Below, in pieces: positions 55,842-63,733 of a stretch of DNA of 64,000 nt. Position 1 is the first letter of the stretch. The number at the start of each line of letters is the position of its first letter. Under the pieces are notes generated by a model that saw only the letters and a list, made by a program, of their open reading frames with translations, searched no databases and had not been told where the DNA came from. The stretch comes from Pararhizobium qamdonense (GTDB taxonomy: Bacteria > Pseudomonadota > Alphaproteobacteria > Rhizobiales > Rhizobiaceae), in contig NZ_CP119568.1 of the NCBI RefSeq assembly GCF_029277445.1, positions 186,001-250,000 of the forward strand, written 5' to 3'. Made by a program: the position numbers and the translations under genes.

Positions 55842-56507
55842 ATGTCCACACTTTTGACGATCAATGTGACCAATCTTGAGAGTGCAACGCAGCAGTTTTA
55901 TTTCTTTCAGCAGCCGGCCATCTATACCGGCGGAGCAACCGTTTACAGCAACAGCCTTTTTTCCAGCAGCTTGGGAAATTACGCCCTCACCGGATCGACG
56001 CTGACATTTCAGGTGAACATGCAGTTCTATGCGGGCATCCAGCAGGCGCATAGCACACCAACGATTGGCCAGACGTCGGGCTATTTGTCCGCCAGCCGGG
56101 CGATCGATCTGGCGCCGGCCTCCGGCCCGGCCAATGATTGGACCACCGCATCCGTCAATCCGCTGGGATTGTCGCAGCCGACGAACGGGAACGGCGTTCA
56201 GCCGGGCGCGTTCCGCATCACCACCCCGACCTATTCACCGCCCGCCGTCTACAACGTCGGCTCCGCCGTCGAAGTCAACGGCGGCATTGCGCTCTCGAAC
56301 TTCGTGGTGGCAAACCCCAGCAACAACACGGATTGCCAGCCCGTCCTGATCTATTATGTCCAGACGGGTAACTTCACGCCGGGAACCGTCATGAGTTTCT
56401 CGGCCTCCAGCGTCAACGCGGCGGTCCGCGATTTCACGGGTGGCCATTCCATCATCAATGTGACGCTCAATGCGGATGGTTCCTGGGGACAGCAGATCAT
56501 CCAGTAG
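55842..56507 (+). CDS. Unrecognised beta-rich protein, paralogue of the next gene
   Basis: A 221-residue protein with no family I recognise. It starts directly with a strand-like MSTLLTINVTNLESATQQFYFF, has no signal peptide or membrane helix, is rich in Ser, Thr, Asn, Gly and Gln, and contains only one cysteine, so it looks like a soluble beta-sandwich. Segments shared with the protein at 56660-57376 are xFYxFQ at 18-23, GxL-SSSL near 40, xxPLGLS near 110, QPGAFxIxxPxxxP near 122, and GxIxLSxFxxxxPxxxxxCxPxxIxYVxTGN near 150-185. ATG 55842 has GGAG nine bases upstream. Function unknown; structural or surface-binding role possible. Confidence 0.75.
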   Translation: MSTLLTINVTNLESATQQFYFFQQPAIYTGGATVYSNSLFSSSLGNYALTGSTLTFQVNMQFYAGIQQAHSTPTIGQTSGYLSASRAIDLAPASGPANDWTTASVNPLGLSQPTNGNGVQPGAFRITTPTYSPPAVYNVGSAVEVNGGIALSNFVVANPSNNTDCQPVLIYYVQTGNFTPGTVMSFSASSVNAAVRDFTGGHSIINVTLNADGSWGQQIIQ

Positions 56508-56659
56508 TCCGTTGATCTGACGTGACGTGTGGGCGGGTTGTCCGTTGAAGACCCCGCTTGCACGGCTCGATCGAGCGCGTGCCCCTTACCGGGCAGCCAT
56601 CCTTATTTTGACAGAGATGATCACTTCAGGGGCCAAACGGCACCTGGGAGGCGGAACCC

Positions 56660-57376
56660 ATGACGTCGCAATACAGCATCATCATCAAGAACATGTCGGG
56701 GCAGAGCATGTCATTTTACGCCTTTCAGAAACAGGCAGCCTTTGCCAATGGCGGCTCGGTACCCGCCATTTTGTCCAGCAGCCTGGCCTGCGGAAACCTT
56801 GCACCCAATGCCAGTTCGGGTGCACAGCTGGATTTCAGTTTCGATGTGCAAAATTACGTGGGTGCCAAAAGCACGGCCACCGCGTCATCCCAAGTAACAT
56901 TCAATGCAAGCCTGTCGATGGTCAGTGCCAAGACCGCAAGCAGCAGCGCTGCCGCAGTCCAGCCGATCGATTTGACGGCCTCGACGCCAGGCCAGACCAC
57001 CGGCAATTCTTCCGTGCTCTCAATCGATCCCCTGGGTCTGTCGGCCGCAATCTATCAACCGGGCCTGCCCGCAGGTGCGTTCGGCATCCAGGTTCCCTCC
57101 TTCACGCCGGTGCCAATGCCGCAATTATATTGCGGCTGCGCGGCGATCAATCAGGACGGAAGCATCACGCTGTCGAGCTTCATCGCGCCGCTGCCCAACA
57201 GCCAGGTCAATTGCACGCCCACTGCGATTTTCTATGTCGGCACCGGAAATCATCCCGTCGGCCAGACGGTGACCTACGCAACGGCCCAAGCTGCCGAGTG
57301 CAATTTCACGACGGGCTATCGCATGGTCACCGTTCAATACAACAGCGATGGCTCATTCACGGCAAAGGGGGGCTGA
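56660..57376 (+). CDS. Unrecognised beta-rich protein, paralogue of the previous gene
   Basis: A 238-residue soluble-looking protein, paralogous to its neighbour: SFYAFQKQAAF near 18, SIDPLGLS near 121, LPAGAFGIQVPSFTP near 135-149, SITLSSFIAPLPNSQVNCTP near 170-189 and FYVGTGNHPVGQTV near 193. It is alanine- and serine-rich in the middle (AKTASSSAAAVQ) and has four cysteines (two in LYCGCAA) against one in the neighbour. No signal peptide. The ATG is well placed after GGGAGGCGGAACCC, and the 152-base gap to the first gene has no terminator, so the genes may be one transcript. Tandem duplication followed by divergence is likely. Confidence 0.75.
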   Translation: MTSQYSIIIKNMSGQSMSFYAFQKQAAFANGGSVPAILSSSLACGNLAPNASSGAQLDFSFDVQNYVGAKSTATASSQVTFNASLSMVSAKTASSSAAAVQPIDLTASTPGQTTGNSSVLSIDPLGLSAAIYQPGLPAGAFGIQVPSFTPVPMPQLYCGCAAINQDGSITLSSFIAPLPNSQVNCTPTAIFYVGTGNHPVGQTVTYATAQAAECNFTTGYRMVTVQYNSDGSFTAKGG

Positions 57377-57468
57377 CAGATGCGGTAGAGGAACCCGGAC
57401 CTCTTTCAGGAACTGAAAAATTCATCTCCGCCGTTTTTTAAGCGGCTTTCACCCATGGGAATTTTCAT

Positions 57469-57744
57469 ATGGCAACCTATTACAATATTACGCTGGACTC
57501 CAATATCCCGCATGGCTCCGACATCCTCGACAAACCCTGCAGAGTTGTCTTCAGCTATCCGGATGGCAGTTTCTCCTACGCCTATACCGGCACGGTGTTT
57601 GCCTGGCCAACCGCCAATACGGTGCGTATCAAATCTGCGACGTTGAATATCGAGGCTGCATGGGTAGGGGCCAATGGCGGCACACTGACCATTCAAACCG
57701 GCGGTGGCCTTGCCTATCGGATTACCGGCTTTGTCAAAATGTGA
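57469..57744 (+). CDS. Small unrecognised beta-rich protein
   Basis: A 91-residue protein of apparently all-beta character: alternating polar/aromatic stretches ITLDSNIP, RVVFSYPDGSFSYAYTG, VRIKSATLNIEAAWVG and LTIQTGGGLAYRITGF. It has no signal peptide and one cysteine. The opening (MATYYNITLDS) resembles in style the openings of the two preceding proteins (LLTINVTN, YSIIIKN), but similarity does not continue. It is 92 bases downstream of the second paralogue on the same strand. GGGA lies nine bases before the ATG. Function unknown; probably part of the same locus. Confidence 0.65.
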   Translation: MATYYNITLDSNIPHGSDILDKPCRVVFSYPDGSFSYAYTGTVFAWPTANTVRIKSATLNIEAAWVGANGGTLTIQTGGGLAYRITGFVKM

Positions 57745-57902
57745 AGGCCGTTGCCTTGGGCCGTTGTGACACTTGTCCGAAAGGACGTTCGCAGCGGCTC
57801 ATGCCGGTTCAGCGCCGTGTTGCGGCCTTTCAAAGGTTACGCTAAGCCTTCGTCGCGCCAGCGGCAGGACCCGTCCGCTCAGTGCAAAGCGCGGAGGAAG
57901 AT

Positions 57903-58349
57903 ATGTCCGGTCAATCCCTGGTCACCTATGTCGGCGTTGCCCATCCCTGGATGTGCGATGTGATGGGGCATATGAATGTACGCCATTATGCGGCGATGTT
58001 TGACGATGCCAGCTTTCAGCTTCTTGGGCATATTGCCGGTGCCGAAGGGCTTTCCGATACAAGCCGCGGCTGGGCCGATGTGCGCTCCGAGGTCGAATAC
58101 AAGCACGAGACCAAGGCTGGCGCGCTGTTGACGATCCACTCGCGCGTGATCAAGGCCGGGCGCAGTTCGGTGACGTTCGAGCAGGTCATGTCCGGTTCGC
58201 TTGATGGCGTCGTTCATGCGGTCAATCGAACGGTGAGCGTGCGGTTTGATCTTATCGAGCGGACAGCCGTGGCGCTTGACGCCGGTATGCTGGCGCGCGT
58301 CGAGGCGCTGCAGGCGGGCGCAGCCGCCAACGAGAACAGTGCTGGCTAA
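57903..58349 (+). CDS. Hotdog-fold acyl-CoA thioesterase (4-hydroxybenzoyl-CoA thioesterase-like)
   Basis: A 148-residue hotdog thioesterase. The active-site region CDVMGHMNVRHYAAMFDDAS near residues 18-37 has the D19 and H23/N25 pattern of 4HBT-type enzymes, and the central beta sheet follows (VEYKHETKAGALLTIHSRV quoted in part). ATG 57903 has an excellent ribosome site GGAGGAAGAT. The gene is convergent with, and overlaps by four bases, the LysR whose paralogue controls the BKACE operon at 16-22 kb. BKACE enzymes leave an acyl-CoA that needs hydrolysis, so I infer this thioesterase acts on that product. Confidence 0.88.
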   Translation: MSGQSLVTYVGVAHPWMCDVMGHMNVRHYAAMFDDASFQLLGHIAGAEGLSDTSRGWADVRSEVEYKHETKAGALLTIHSRVIKAGRSSVTFEQVMSGSLDGVVHAVNRTVSVRFDLIERTAVALDAGMLARVEALQAGAAANENSAG

Positions 58350-59305
58350 GCGCCGTAGATGCGTTGATCGAGCGGGGTTTCGGCGATGGCGGTCTGGATA
58401 CCGGTAATGAGCGCTTTTTCGGCGCGGTTGATGATCTTTTCCGGATTGACCAGCAGGAAGACATCGATGGCGGGCGGGGTCTCATAGGGCGGCAACCGCC
58501 AGAGCACGCCGTCGGCCACGTCGCGCCGGGCCACGTGGAGCGGCAATGGGCCGATACCGAGCCCCGCGACAATCATGCGGCGGACCTCCTCAAGGCTCGA
58601 CGATACCCCGACCACATTGGTGGCGAGCTTGGCTTCACTGCGCAACAGCGCCACGGGCCGCAGGACATCGGCGATATTGTCGGTGTGGAACGAGACGGAG
58701 GGTTCGCCTTTCAAATCGGCGAGCTTCAAATCCTCCTGCCCGAAGAAACGGTGGTCGGGACCGCAGAAGAAGCCGAAGAATTCGCGGTAGACCATCGTAT
58801 AGTCCAGGGCCGCATCGCGGTTGCTGACAAGGCACAGTCCCAGCGAGGCCCGCTTTTCGCGCACCTGGCGGGTGACATCGCCGCTGGTGGCAACGGTGAT
58901 GGTCAGCGTTGCGCGCGGGTGGCTGCGATGAAACGCCGTCAGCGCCTTGTCGAAGATCGGCGAAATGACATGGCTTGCGACTGCGATCGTTACATGGCCG
59001 GTGACATCGTCGCCGACGCCGCGCACCAGCTGCGGAAGCTGCGAAATCGTGCCGAAGACCTCGATGCTCTGCTCATAGAGCAGCTGGCCGACATCGGTCA
59101 GCTCAAAACGAGTGGCATCGCGCTCGACCAGCCGGCGGCCGACCCGGTCTTCCAGGCGCCGCAGCGCATTGCTGACGCTGGGTTGCTTGAGATTGAGCTG
59201 CTCGGCGGCCCGGGTGATGCTCTTCACCTCGGCAATGACAACAAAGGTTCGCAGGAGGTTCCAGTCGAGCTCCCAGACCAGCCGGTCGGATCGTGGCGGT
59301 ATCAT
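58346..59305 (-). CDS. LysR family regulator, paralogue of the one at 15.3 kb
   Basis: A 319-residue LysR protein. The N-terminal extension MIPPRSDRLVWELD and HTH (WNLLRTFVVIAEVKSITRAA; SVSNALRRLEDRVG), the central LDYTMVYREFFGFFCGPDHR and the late LPPYETPPAIDVFLLV match the LysR at 15282-16280 along the whole length, showing common descent. It is divergent from the amino-acid transporter and convergent with the thioesterase. I infer it activates the transporter and perhaps the thioesterase when the substrate of the acetyl/BKACE pathway is present. A dyad at 59337-59354 is a good operator candidate. Confidence 0.92.
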   Translation of the reverse strand: MIPPRSDRLVWELDWNLLRTFVVIAEVKSITRAAEQLNLKQPSVSNALRRLEDRVGRRLVERDATRFELTDVGQLLYEQSIEVFGTISQLPQLVRGVGDDVTGHVTIAVASHVISPIFDKALTAFHRSHPRATLTITVATSGDVTRQVREKRASLGLCLVSNRDAALDYTMVYREFFGFFCGPDHRFFGQEDLKLADLKGEPSVSFHTDNIADVLRPVALLRSEAKLATNVVGVSSSLEEVRRMIVAGLGIGPLPLHVARRDVADGVLWRLPPYETPPAIDVFLLVNPEKIINRAEKALITGIQTAIAETPLDQRIYGA

Positions 59306-59336
59306 TCCTGAAATCTATGCCTTCTATTTCCATTAT

Positions 59337-59354
59337 CTATTTGCGCAATAATAG
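59337..59354. promoter_or_regulatory. LysR-type dyad in the regulator/transporter divergent promoter
   Basis: CTATT-TGCGCAAT-AATAG is a perfect five-base dyad around a nearly self-complementary centre (TTGCGCAA) and contains T-N11-A spacing. It lies 32-49 bases from the LysR start and 89-106 upstream of the binding-protein start. Confidence 0.45.
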
Positions 59355-59442
59355 CACAAAGGCAATCATCAAATTCGGAAGGCGCGTCAACGCGTAACCC
59401 AAGCGACAGAGAATGCGCTTTCATCCAGAGGAAAACAGGACC

Positions 59443-60225
59443 ATGAAAACACTCATTTCAGGCCTTATGGCCGCGACATTGGCCTTTGCCGCCAGCTTCA
59501 CCGCTTTTTCGGCCAGCGCCGACGATCTCGAGGCGATCAAGTCTTCCGGTGAATTGCGCATCGCCATGTCCGGCCAGTATCCGCCTTTCAACTTCGTCAA
59601 CGAGAAAAACGAGGTCGTCGGTTTCGATGCCTCGATCGGGACGGCGATCGCCGAGCGGGTCGGCGTCAAGGGAACGCTGGTGACGACAGCCTGGGACGGC
59701 ATCATTGCCGGCCTGCTCGCCAACAAGTTCGACACCGTCGTCGGCTCGATGACCATCACGCCGGAACGCGAGAAGGTCGTCGATTTCGTCGGCCCCTACT
59801 ACCATGCCGGCCGCGCGGTGTTCGTCAACGACGCCTCGGCAGTTCAGAAGCTGGACGAACTGAAGGGCAAGACGCTCGGCGTCACGCTTGGCGAAACGCA
59901 TGAGAAATGGGCCCGTGAACAGGGCGGCTGGGACGTGCGTACCTACAAAGGCCTGCCGGAACTGCTGCTTGAGTTGAAGTCCGGCCGTGTCGATGCCATC
60001 GTCGTCGATAACATTCCCGTCATGGTCGCCGTCAAGGAAACCGGTGAAAAAGTCCGCCGCCTTGAAACACCGGATATCGAAGGCGGCAGCGTTGCCATCG
60101 GCATCGCCATCCGCAAGAACAATCCGGAGCTGAAGGCTGCGATGCAGAAGGCTCTTGACGCGATGATGGCGGATGGTTCCTACGAGAAGATCGCCATGGA
60201 ATGGGTCGGCAGCGACATCCGCTGA
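59443..60225 (+). CDS. Polar amino acid ABC transporter substrate-binding protein
   Basis: A 260-residue periplasmic binding protein of the family 3 type (HisJ/ArgT/GlnH). The Sec signal peptide occupies residues 1-24 (cleaved near FSASA/DDL). The family landmarks are GELRIAMSGQYPPFNFVN near 33-50, NEVVGFDASIGTAIAERVG near 54-72, the KFDTVVGSMTITPEREKVVDF ligand loop (quoted in part) and IAIRKNNPELKAAM. ATG 59443 with AGGA upstream is preferred to 59413. It is divergent from the paralogous LysR. Ligands of the family are amino acids and related cations such as lysine, arginine, octopine or betaines. Confidence 0.93.
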   Translation: MKTLISGLMAATLAFAASFTAFSASADDLEAIKSSGELRIAMSGQYPPFNFVNEKNEVVGFDASIGTAIAERVGVKGTLVTTAWDGIIAGLLANKFDTVVGSMTITPEREKVVDFVGPYYHAGRAVFVNDASAVQKLDELKGKTLGVTLGETHEKWAREQGGWDVRTYKGLPELLLELKSGRVDAIVVDNIPVMVAVKETGEKVRRLETPDIEGGSVAIGIAIRKNNPELKAAMQKALDAMMADGSYEKIAMEWVGSDIR

Positions 60226-60306
60226 TCGATCGACAATTCAACGCATATGGCCGGCTGGGGATAAGCCGGCCATATGCCGTTCGCAGGCCTTTCCCGGAGT
60301 TTTGCC

Positions 60307-60954
60307 ATGGATTTCCCGCTGATGCTGCGCGTCTTCCCGTTCTTTGTGGAAGCCGCTTGGGTCACCGTGCAGATATCGGTTCTATCGTTGCTGCTCGGCC
60401 TTGCTGTCGCAGCCGTCATTGCGTCGGCGAAGATGTCGGGCTCGCTGGTCTTGCGCACATTCGGACGGTTCTATGTCAGCGTGTTTCGCGGCACGCCATG
60501 CCTGATCCAACTGTTCGTGCTTTATTTCGGCGGCCCGCAGATCGGCATCAATCTTGATCCGTTTGCTGCAGGTGTGATCGGCCTCGGGCTGAATATCGGC
60601 GCTTACATGGCTGAATCCATTCGTGGCGGCATTCTTGGCGTTGACCGGGGCCAGGTGGAGGCGGCCCGCACGATCGGCTTCAGCAAGCTGCAGACGCTGC
60701 GTCTGGTGATCCTGCCACAGGCGGCGCGCCTGATGATCCGTCCGCTCGGCGTCAACGCCGTCGGCCTGATCAAGGGGTCGGCGCTCGTCTCGACGATCTC
60801 CGTCGTCGAACTGACCTACACGGCGCAGCGCTTCATCGGCTCCACCTACAAGCCCTTCGAGATCTTCGGTATCGCCGCCCTGCTCTACATGATCATTGTT
60901 TATGCGGTGTCGCGCGCAGTCGATCTTCTCGACCGCCGCTACGCCATCAACTGA
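60307..60954 (+). CDS. Amino acid ABC transporter permease
   Basis: A 215-residue HisM/GlnP-type permease with about five helices (first VTVQISVLSLLLGLAVAAVIA). The conserved FRGTPCLIQLFVLYFG segment lies near residue 60, and the EAA loop is GQVEAARTIGFSKLQTL near 115-131, followed by ILPQAAR. I start at the ATG of MDFPLML rather than 60274, since GGAG lies upstream and the other start would overlap a hairpin-like CCGGC region. It pairs with the permease gene 12 bases downstream. Confidence 0.92.
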   Translation: MDFPLMLRVFPFFVEAAWVTVQISVLSLLLGLAVAAVIASAKMSGSLVLRTFGRFYVSVFRGTPCLIQLFVLYFGGPQIGINLDPFAAGVIGLGLNIGAYMAESIRGGILGVDRGQVEAARTIGFSKLQTLRLVILPQAARLMIRPLGVNAVGLIKGSALVSTISVVELTYTAQRFIGSTYKPFEIFGIAALLYMIIVYAVSRAVDLLDRRYAIN

Positions 60955-60966
60955 GGGAGGCGCGAC

Positions 60967-61626
60967 ATGCAAGGTCTCGATTTCAGCGTCGTCACGCCCT
61001 ATACCGACATTCTCCTCCTCGGCGTATGGTGGACGGTGGTCCTGACGGTCACCGGCGCCGTCATCAGCTTTTTCTTCGGCATCTTCTTTGCCGTTGCCGT
61101 GCTCTACGCGCCGAAGGTGATTGCCTATCCGATCCGTTTTTTCATGTGGCTGTTCATGGGAACGCCGCTGCTGTTGCAACTGTTCCTGATCTATTTCGGG
61201 CTCGCGCAGATCGGCATTAATGTTCCGGCGCTGGCAGCCGGGATCATTGGCCTTGGACTGCATTTCGCCGTCTACAATGCCGATGTCATGCGCGCCGGTA
61301 TCGTCTCGGTGGATGTCGGGCAGACGGAAGGGGCGCGCAGTATCGGTTTTGGCCGGTTCCAGACGCTGCGTTACGTCGTCATTCCGCAAGCCGTGCGCAA
61401 CACCCTGCCCTCGATCGGCAACAATCTGATCGTGCTTTTGAAGGAATCGTCGCTGGTCTCGATCATCGGCATTGCCGAACTCGTGCACTCGGCGCAGCTG
61501 GCGATCAGCGAAACGTTCCGGCCATTCGAATTCTACATCACGGTGGCCGCACTCTATTACATACTCAATCTCGTCCTTGAAACCGGTTTGCGGCAGGTCG
61601 AAAAACAAGTGGAGGTATCCCGATGA
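60967..61626 (+). CDS. Amino acid ABC transporter permease
   Basis: A 219-residue HisQ/GlnP-type permease; [15 protein letters not shown] near 62 corresponds to the FRGTP segment of its partner, and the EAA loop is [20 protein letters not shown] near 120, followed by [30 protein letters not shown] precedes the ATG. Its stop overlaps the ATPase start by four bases (ATGA). Confidence 0.92.
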   Translation: MQGLDFSVVTPYTDILLLGVWWTVVLTVTGAVISFFFGIFFAVAVLYAPKVIAYPIRFFMWLFMGTPLLLQLFLIYFGLAQIGINVPALAAGIIGLGLHFAVYNADVMRAGIVSVDVGQTEGARSIGFGRFQTLRYVVIPQAVRNTLPSIGNNLIVLLKESSLVSIIGIAELVHSAQLAISETFRPFEFYITVAALYYILNLVLETGLRQVEKQVEVSR

Positions 61627-62387
61627 CCGTCCAGCGGCCCATGGTCGAGGTAAAGGGCGCCCGCAAGGCCTATGGTGCGCTCGAAGTTCTCAAGGGGATC
61701 GATCTCTCCGTCACGCGCGGCCAGATCGTCGCCATCATCGGCCCGAGCGGCTCTGGCAAGAGCACGCTTCTGCGCTCCATCAACCATCTCGAAACGCTGA
61801 ATGGCGGCGAGATCTGGCTTGACGGCGTCCAGGTGAACCAGCCTCTGCGGGGTGCGCCGTTCGAACGTCATATCAACGCGGTGCGCCAGCAGATGGGCAT
61901 GGTGTTCCAGCACTTCAATCTGTTTCCGCATCTGACCGTACTCGAAAACATCACCATGGGTCCGGTCATTCTCAAGGGCATGGCCAAGAAGGCCGCCCGC
62001 GAACTGGCGGTCGAACTCCTGTCGAAGGTGGGGCTTGCCGAGAAGGTCGATGCCTATCCGTCGCGGCTGTCGGGTGGGCAGAAACAGCGCGTGGCTATTG
62101 CGCGCGCGCTTGCCATGCAGCCGAAGGTGATGCTGTTCGACGAAGCGACATCAGCGCTCGACCCGGAACTGGTCGATGAGGTCAACGCCGTCATGAAGCA
62201 GCTGGCTGCGGAGCATATGACCATGCTGATCGTCACCCATGAAATGCGCTTTGCCGGCGAAGTTGCCGACCGCGTGCTGTTCATGGATGGCGGCGTGGTC
62301 GTCGAGGAAGGACCGCCCAGCGACATTTTTCGCGCGCCTACACAGGAACGCACCCGCGCCTTCCTGAAGAAATATCTTGCTGCCTGA
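61623..62387 (+). CDS. Amino acid ABC transporter ATP-binding protein (GlnQ/HisP type)
   Basis: A 254-residue ATPase. Walker [10 protein letters not shown] is near residues 40-48, Q-loop [12 protein letters not shown], signature [15 protein letters not shown], Walker [16 protein letters not shown], and switch IVTHEMRFA; the ending FLKKYLAA is usual for GlnQ-type proteins. Length is standard (about 250) without extra domain. Last gene of the transporter operon. Confidence 0.95.
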   Translation: MTVQRPMVEVKGARKAYGALEVLKGIDLSVTRGQIVAIIGPSGSGKSTLLRSINHLETLNGGEIWLDGVQVNQPLRGAPFERHINAVRQQMGMVFQHFNLFPHLTVLENITMGPVILKGMAKKAARELAVELLSKVGLAEKVDAYPSRLSGGQKQRVAIARALAMQPKVMLFDEATSALDPELVDEVNAVMKQLAAEHMTMLIVTHEMRFAGEVADRVLFMDGGVVVEEGPPSDIFRAPTQERTRAFLKKYLAA

Positions 62388-62698
62388 ATGAGACGATCCG
62401 TTGTGCCGGGCAATGCGTTTCCGGCATAACGCCCGATGCCGGAAAGAAGCGCTCGGTTATCCACGCGCGCCGGCGCAGACGCGTCCATCGTCTCTGCAAA
62501 TGGCGTTGCCATTGAGTTGTCGCCGCCCTTCCCCAAAGCCCAATCTTTGTTCCGTTGACATCGCAAGGTGCGGTTCGGTGTGCCTTGCTGGGCGCCGTGC
62601 GGCCGCAATCCTAGCTTCGCCGCTGTGATGGAAACAGCGCATTTGACTTTTGTCAGCACTGATGACTATTGTCTAATTCGGCGATTGAAGGAGACATG
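62388..62698. other. 311-base intergenic region before the SorC-type regulator
   Basis: After the ATPase stop, TGCCGG-N11-CCGGCA (about 62408-62430) could form a weak hairpin without a T run. The only other signal is the promoter-like pair at 62643-62672. I see no gene or RNA here. Confidence 0.45.
62643..62672 (+). promoter_or_regulatory. Probable promoter of the SorC-type regulator gene
   Basis: TTGACT at 62643-62648 and TATTGT at 62667-62672 are separated by 18 bases and end 26 bases before the start codon, giving a short leader with AAGGAG. Confidence 0.45.
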
Positions 62699-63664
62699 AT
62701 GCCCATCCGGTCCACTGATCAGATTCTGCACAAGGCGGCATGGCTCTACTATACCCATGGACTTCGGCAGGATGAAGTGGCGCAGCGGCTGAATATTTCC
62801 CGCGCATCCGTCGCCACCTATTTGAGACGCGCGCGGGAAACCGGGATCGTCAATATCGCCACATCGACCCAGCTGTTTGCCGACGACATCCTGGCGCGCC
62901 AGCTGGAGGATGCGCTGGGCCTCACCTCGGTATGGATCGTGCCGGAAGACCGGCAGGCAATGGATCCGACGGCGGAAATGCCGGTGGTCGCAGCGGCAGT
63001 CTTTCTGGAATTGATCAACAAGGGCGACCGTGTCGGCGTTGCCTGGGGACGCACGGTCTATCATCTCGCCGACGTCATGCCCTATGCCGACCTGCAGGGC
63101 GTCACCGTGGTGCAATTGTGCGGCAATCTCGGAGCGCCATATTCCTACCGGCCCGACCAATGCACCACGGAAATTGCCCGGCGCCTGAACGCCGAGGGTA
63201 TCAATGTCTACGCGCCGCTGGTGCTCAGTTCCGAAGAACTGGCTGCCGCCTTGCGCGCCGAACCGGTCATTCGCGAGCAGATGGCGACCATCTCCGATTG
63301 TCAGCTAGCGCTGTATTCCGTCGGCGGCATCGAGGATGACAGCCACCTGGTGAAATGCGGGGCACTGACAGCGCAGGAAATGCATGCGCTGGGAGAAAAG
63401 GGCGCTGCGGGCGTCATTGCCGGCCAGATCATCGATCATGATGGGCAGTGGCTGGACTGCGCGCACAACCGCCGTTGCATTTCCGCCGATCTCGATTCCA
63501 TCCGCGCGATCGGCAAACGCATGATGGTGATCCAGGAAGACAGTAAGTTCGAACCGCTTGTGGCCGCGATCAAGGGCGGTTTTGCCTCGCATCTGGTGGT
63601 GACCACGTCCATGGCCCGGCGGCTTCTGGAGCGCTGGAGCACCGGCAGCCGCAGCACCTCATAA
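62699..63664 (+). CDS. SorC/DeoR-type sugar-binding transcriptional regulator
   Basis: A 321-residue regulator. The N-terminal HTH (about 10-50: ILHKAAWLYYTHGLRQDEVAQRL, NISRASVATYLRRAR, quoted in parts) is followed by the sugar-isomerase-like effector domain of the SorC family with VGVAWGRTVYHLAD near 120, VVQLCGNLG near 145 and a late GAAGVIAGQIIDHDGQ. It controls sugar or polyol catabolism with a sugar phosphate as ligand. I choose the second ATG at 62699 since AAGGAG has better spacing (five bases). It lies 69 bases upstream of a RhaD-like gene and probably regulates it. Confidence 0.9.
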   Translation: MPIRSTDQILHKAAWLYYTHGLRQDEVAQRLNISRASVATYLRRARETGIVNIATSTQLFADDILARQLEDALGLTSVWIVPEDRQAMDPTAEMPVVAAAVFLELINKGDRVGVAWGRTVYHLADVMPYADLQGVTVVQLCGNLGAPYSYRPDQCTTEIARRLNAEGINVYAPLVLSSEELAAALRAEPVIREQMATISDCQLALYSVGGIEDDSHLVKCGALTAQEMHALGEKGAAGVIAGQIIDHDGQWLDCAHNRRCISADLDSIRAIGKRMMVIQEDSKFEPLVAAIKGGFASHLVVTTSMARRLLERWSTGSRSTS

Positions 63665-63733
63665 TCCCCTGTCCCATCTGATCCACCCGGCAAAGACCGG
63701 GTCTCAAAAACCTGCCCGAGGGAGGAGCAAACA

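Noticed and set aside
54995..57744. Prophage remnant or phage island (XRE protein plus unknown genes)
   Set aside because: No integrase, portal, terminase, lysis or tail gene and no attachment-site-like repeat is visible.
60382..61608. 408-residue acidic minus-strand frame opposite the two permeases
   Set aside because: Its Asp/Arg/Gln/His-rich composition is the usual antisense of hydrophobic permease genes.
57903..62387. Thioesterase plus transporter as a carnitine catabolism locus
   Set aside because: Carnitine loci carry a carnitine dehydrogenase and an adjacent BKACE; neither is here. The paralogous LysR links it better to the 16-22 kb operon, though carnitine-like substrates are not fully excluded.
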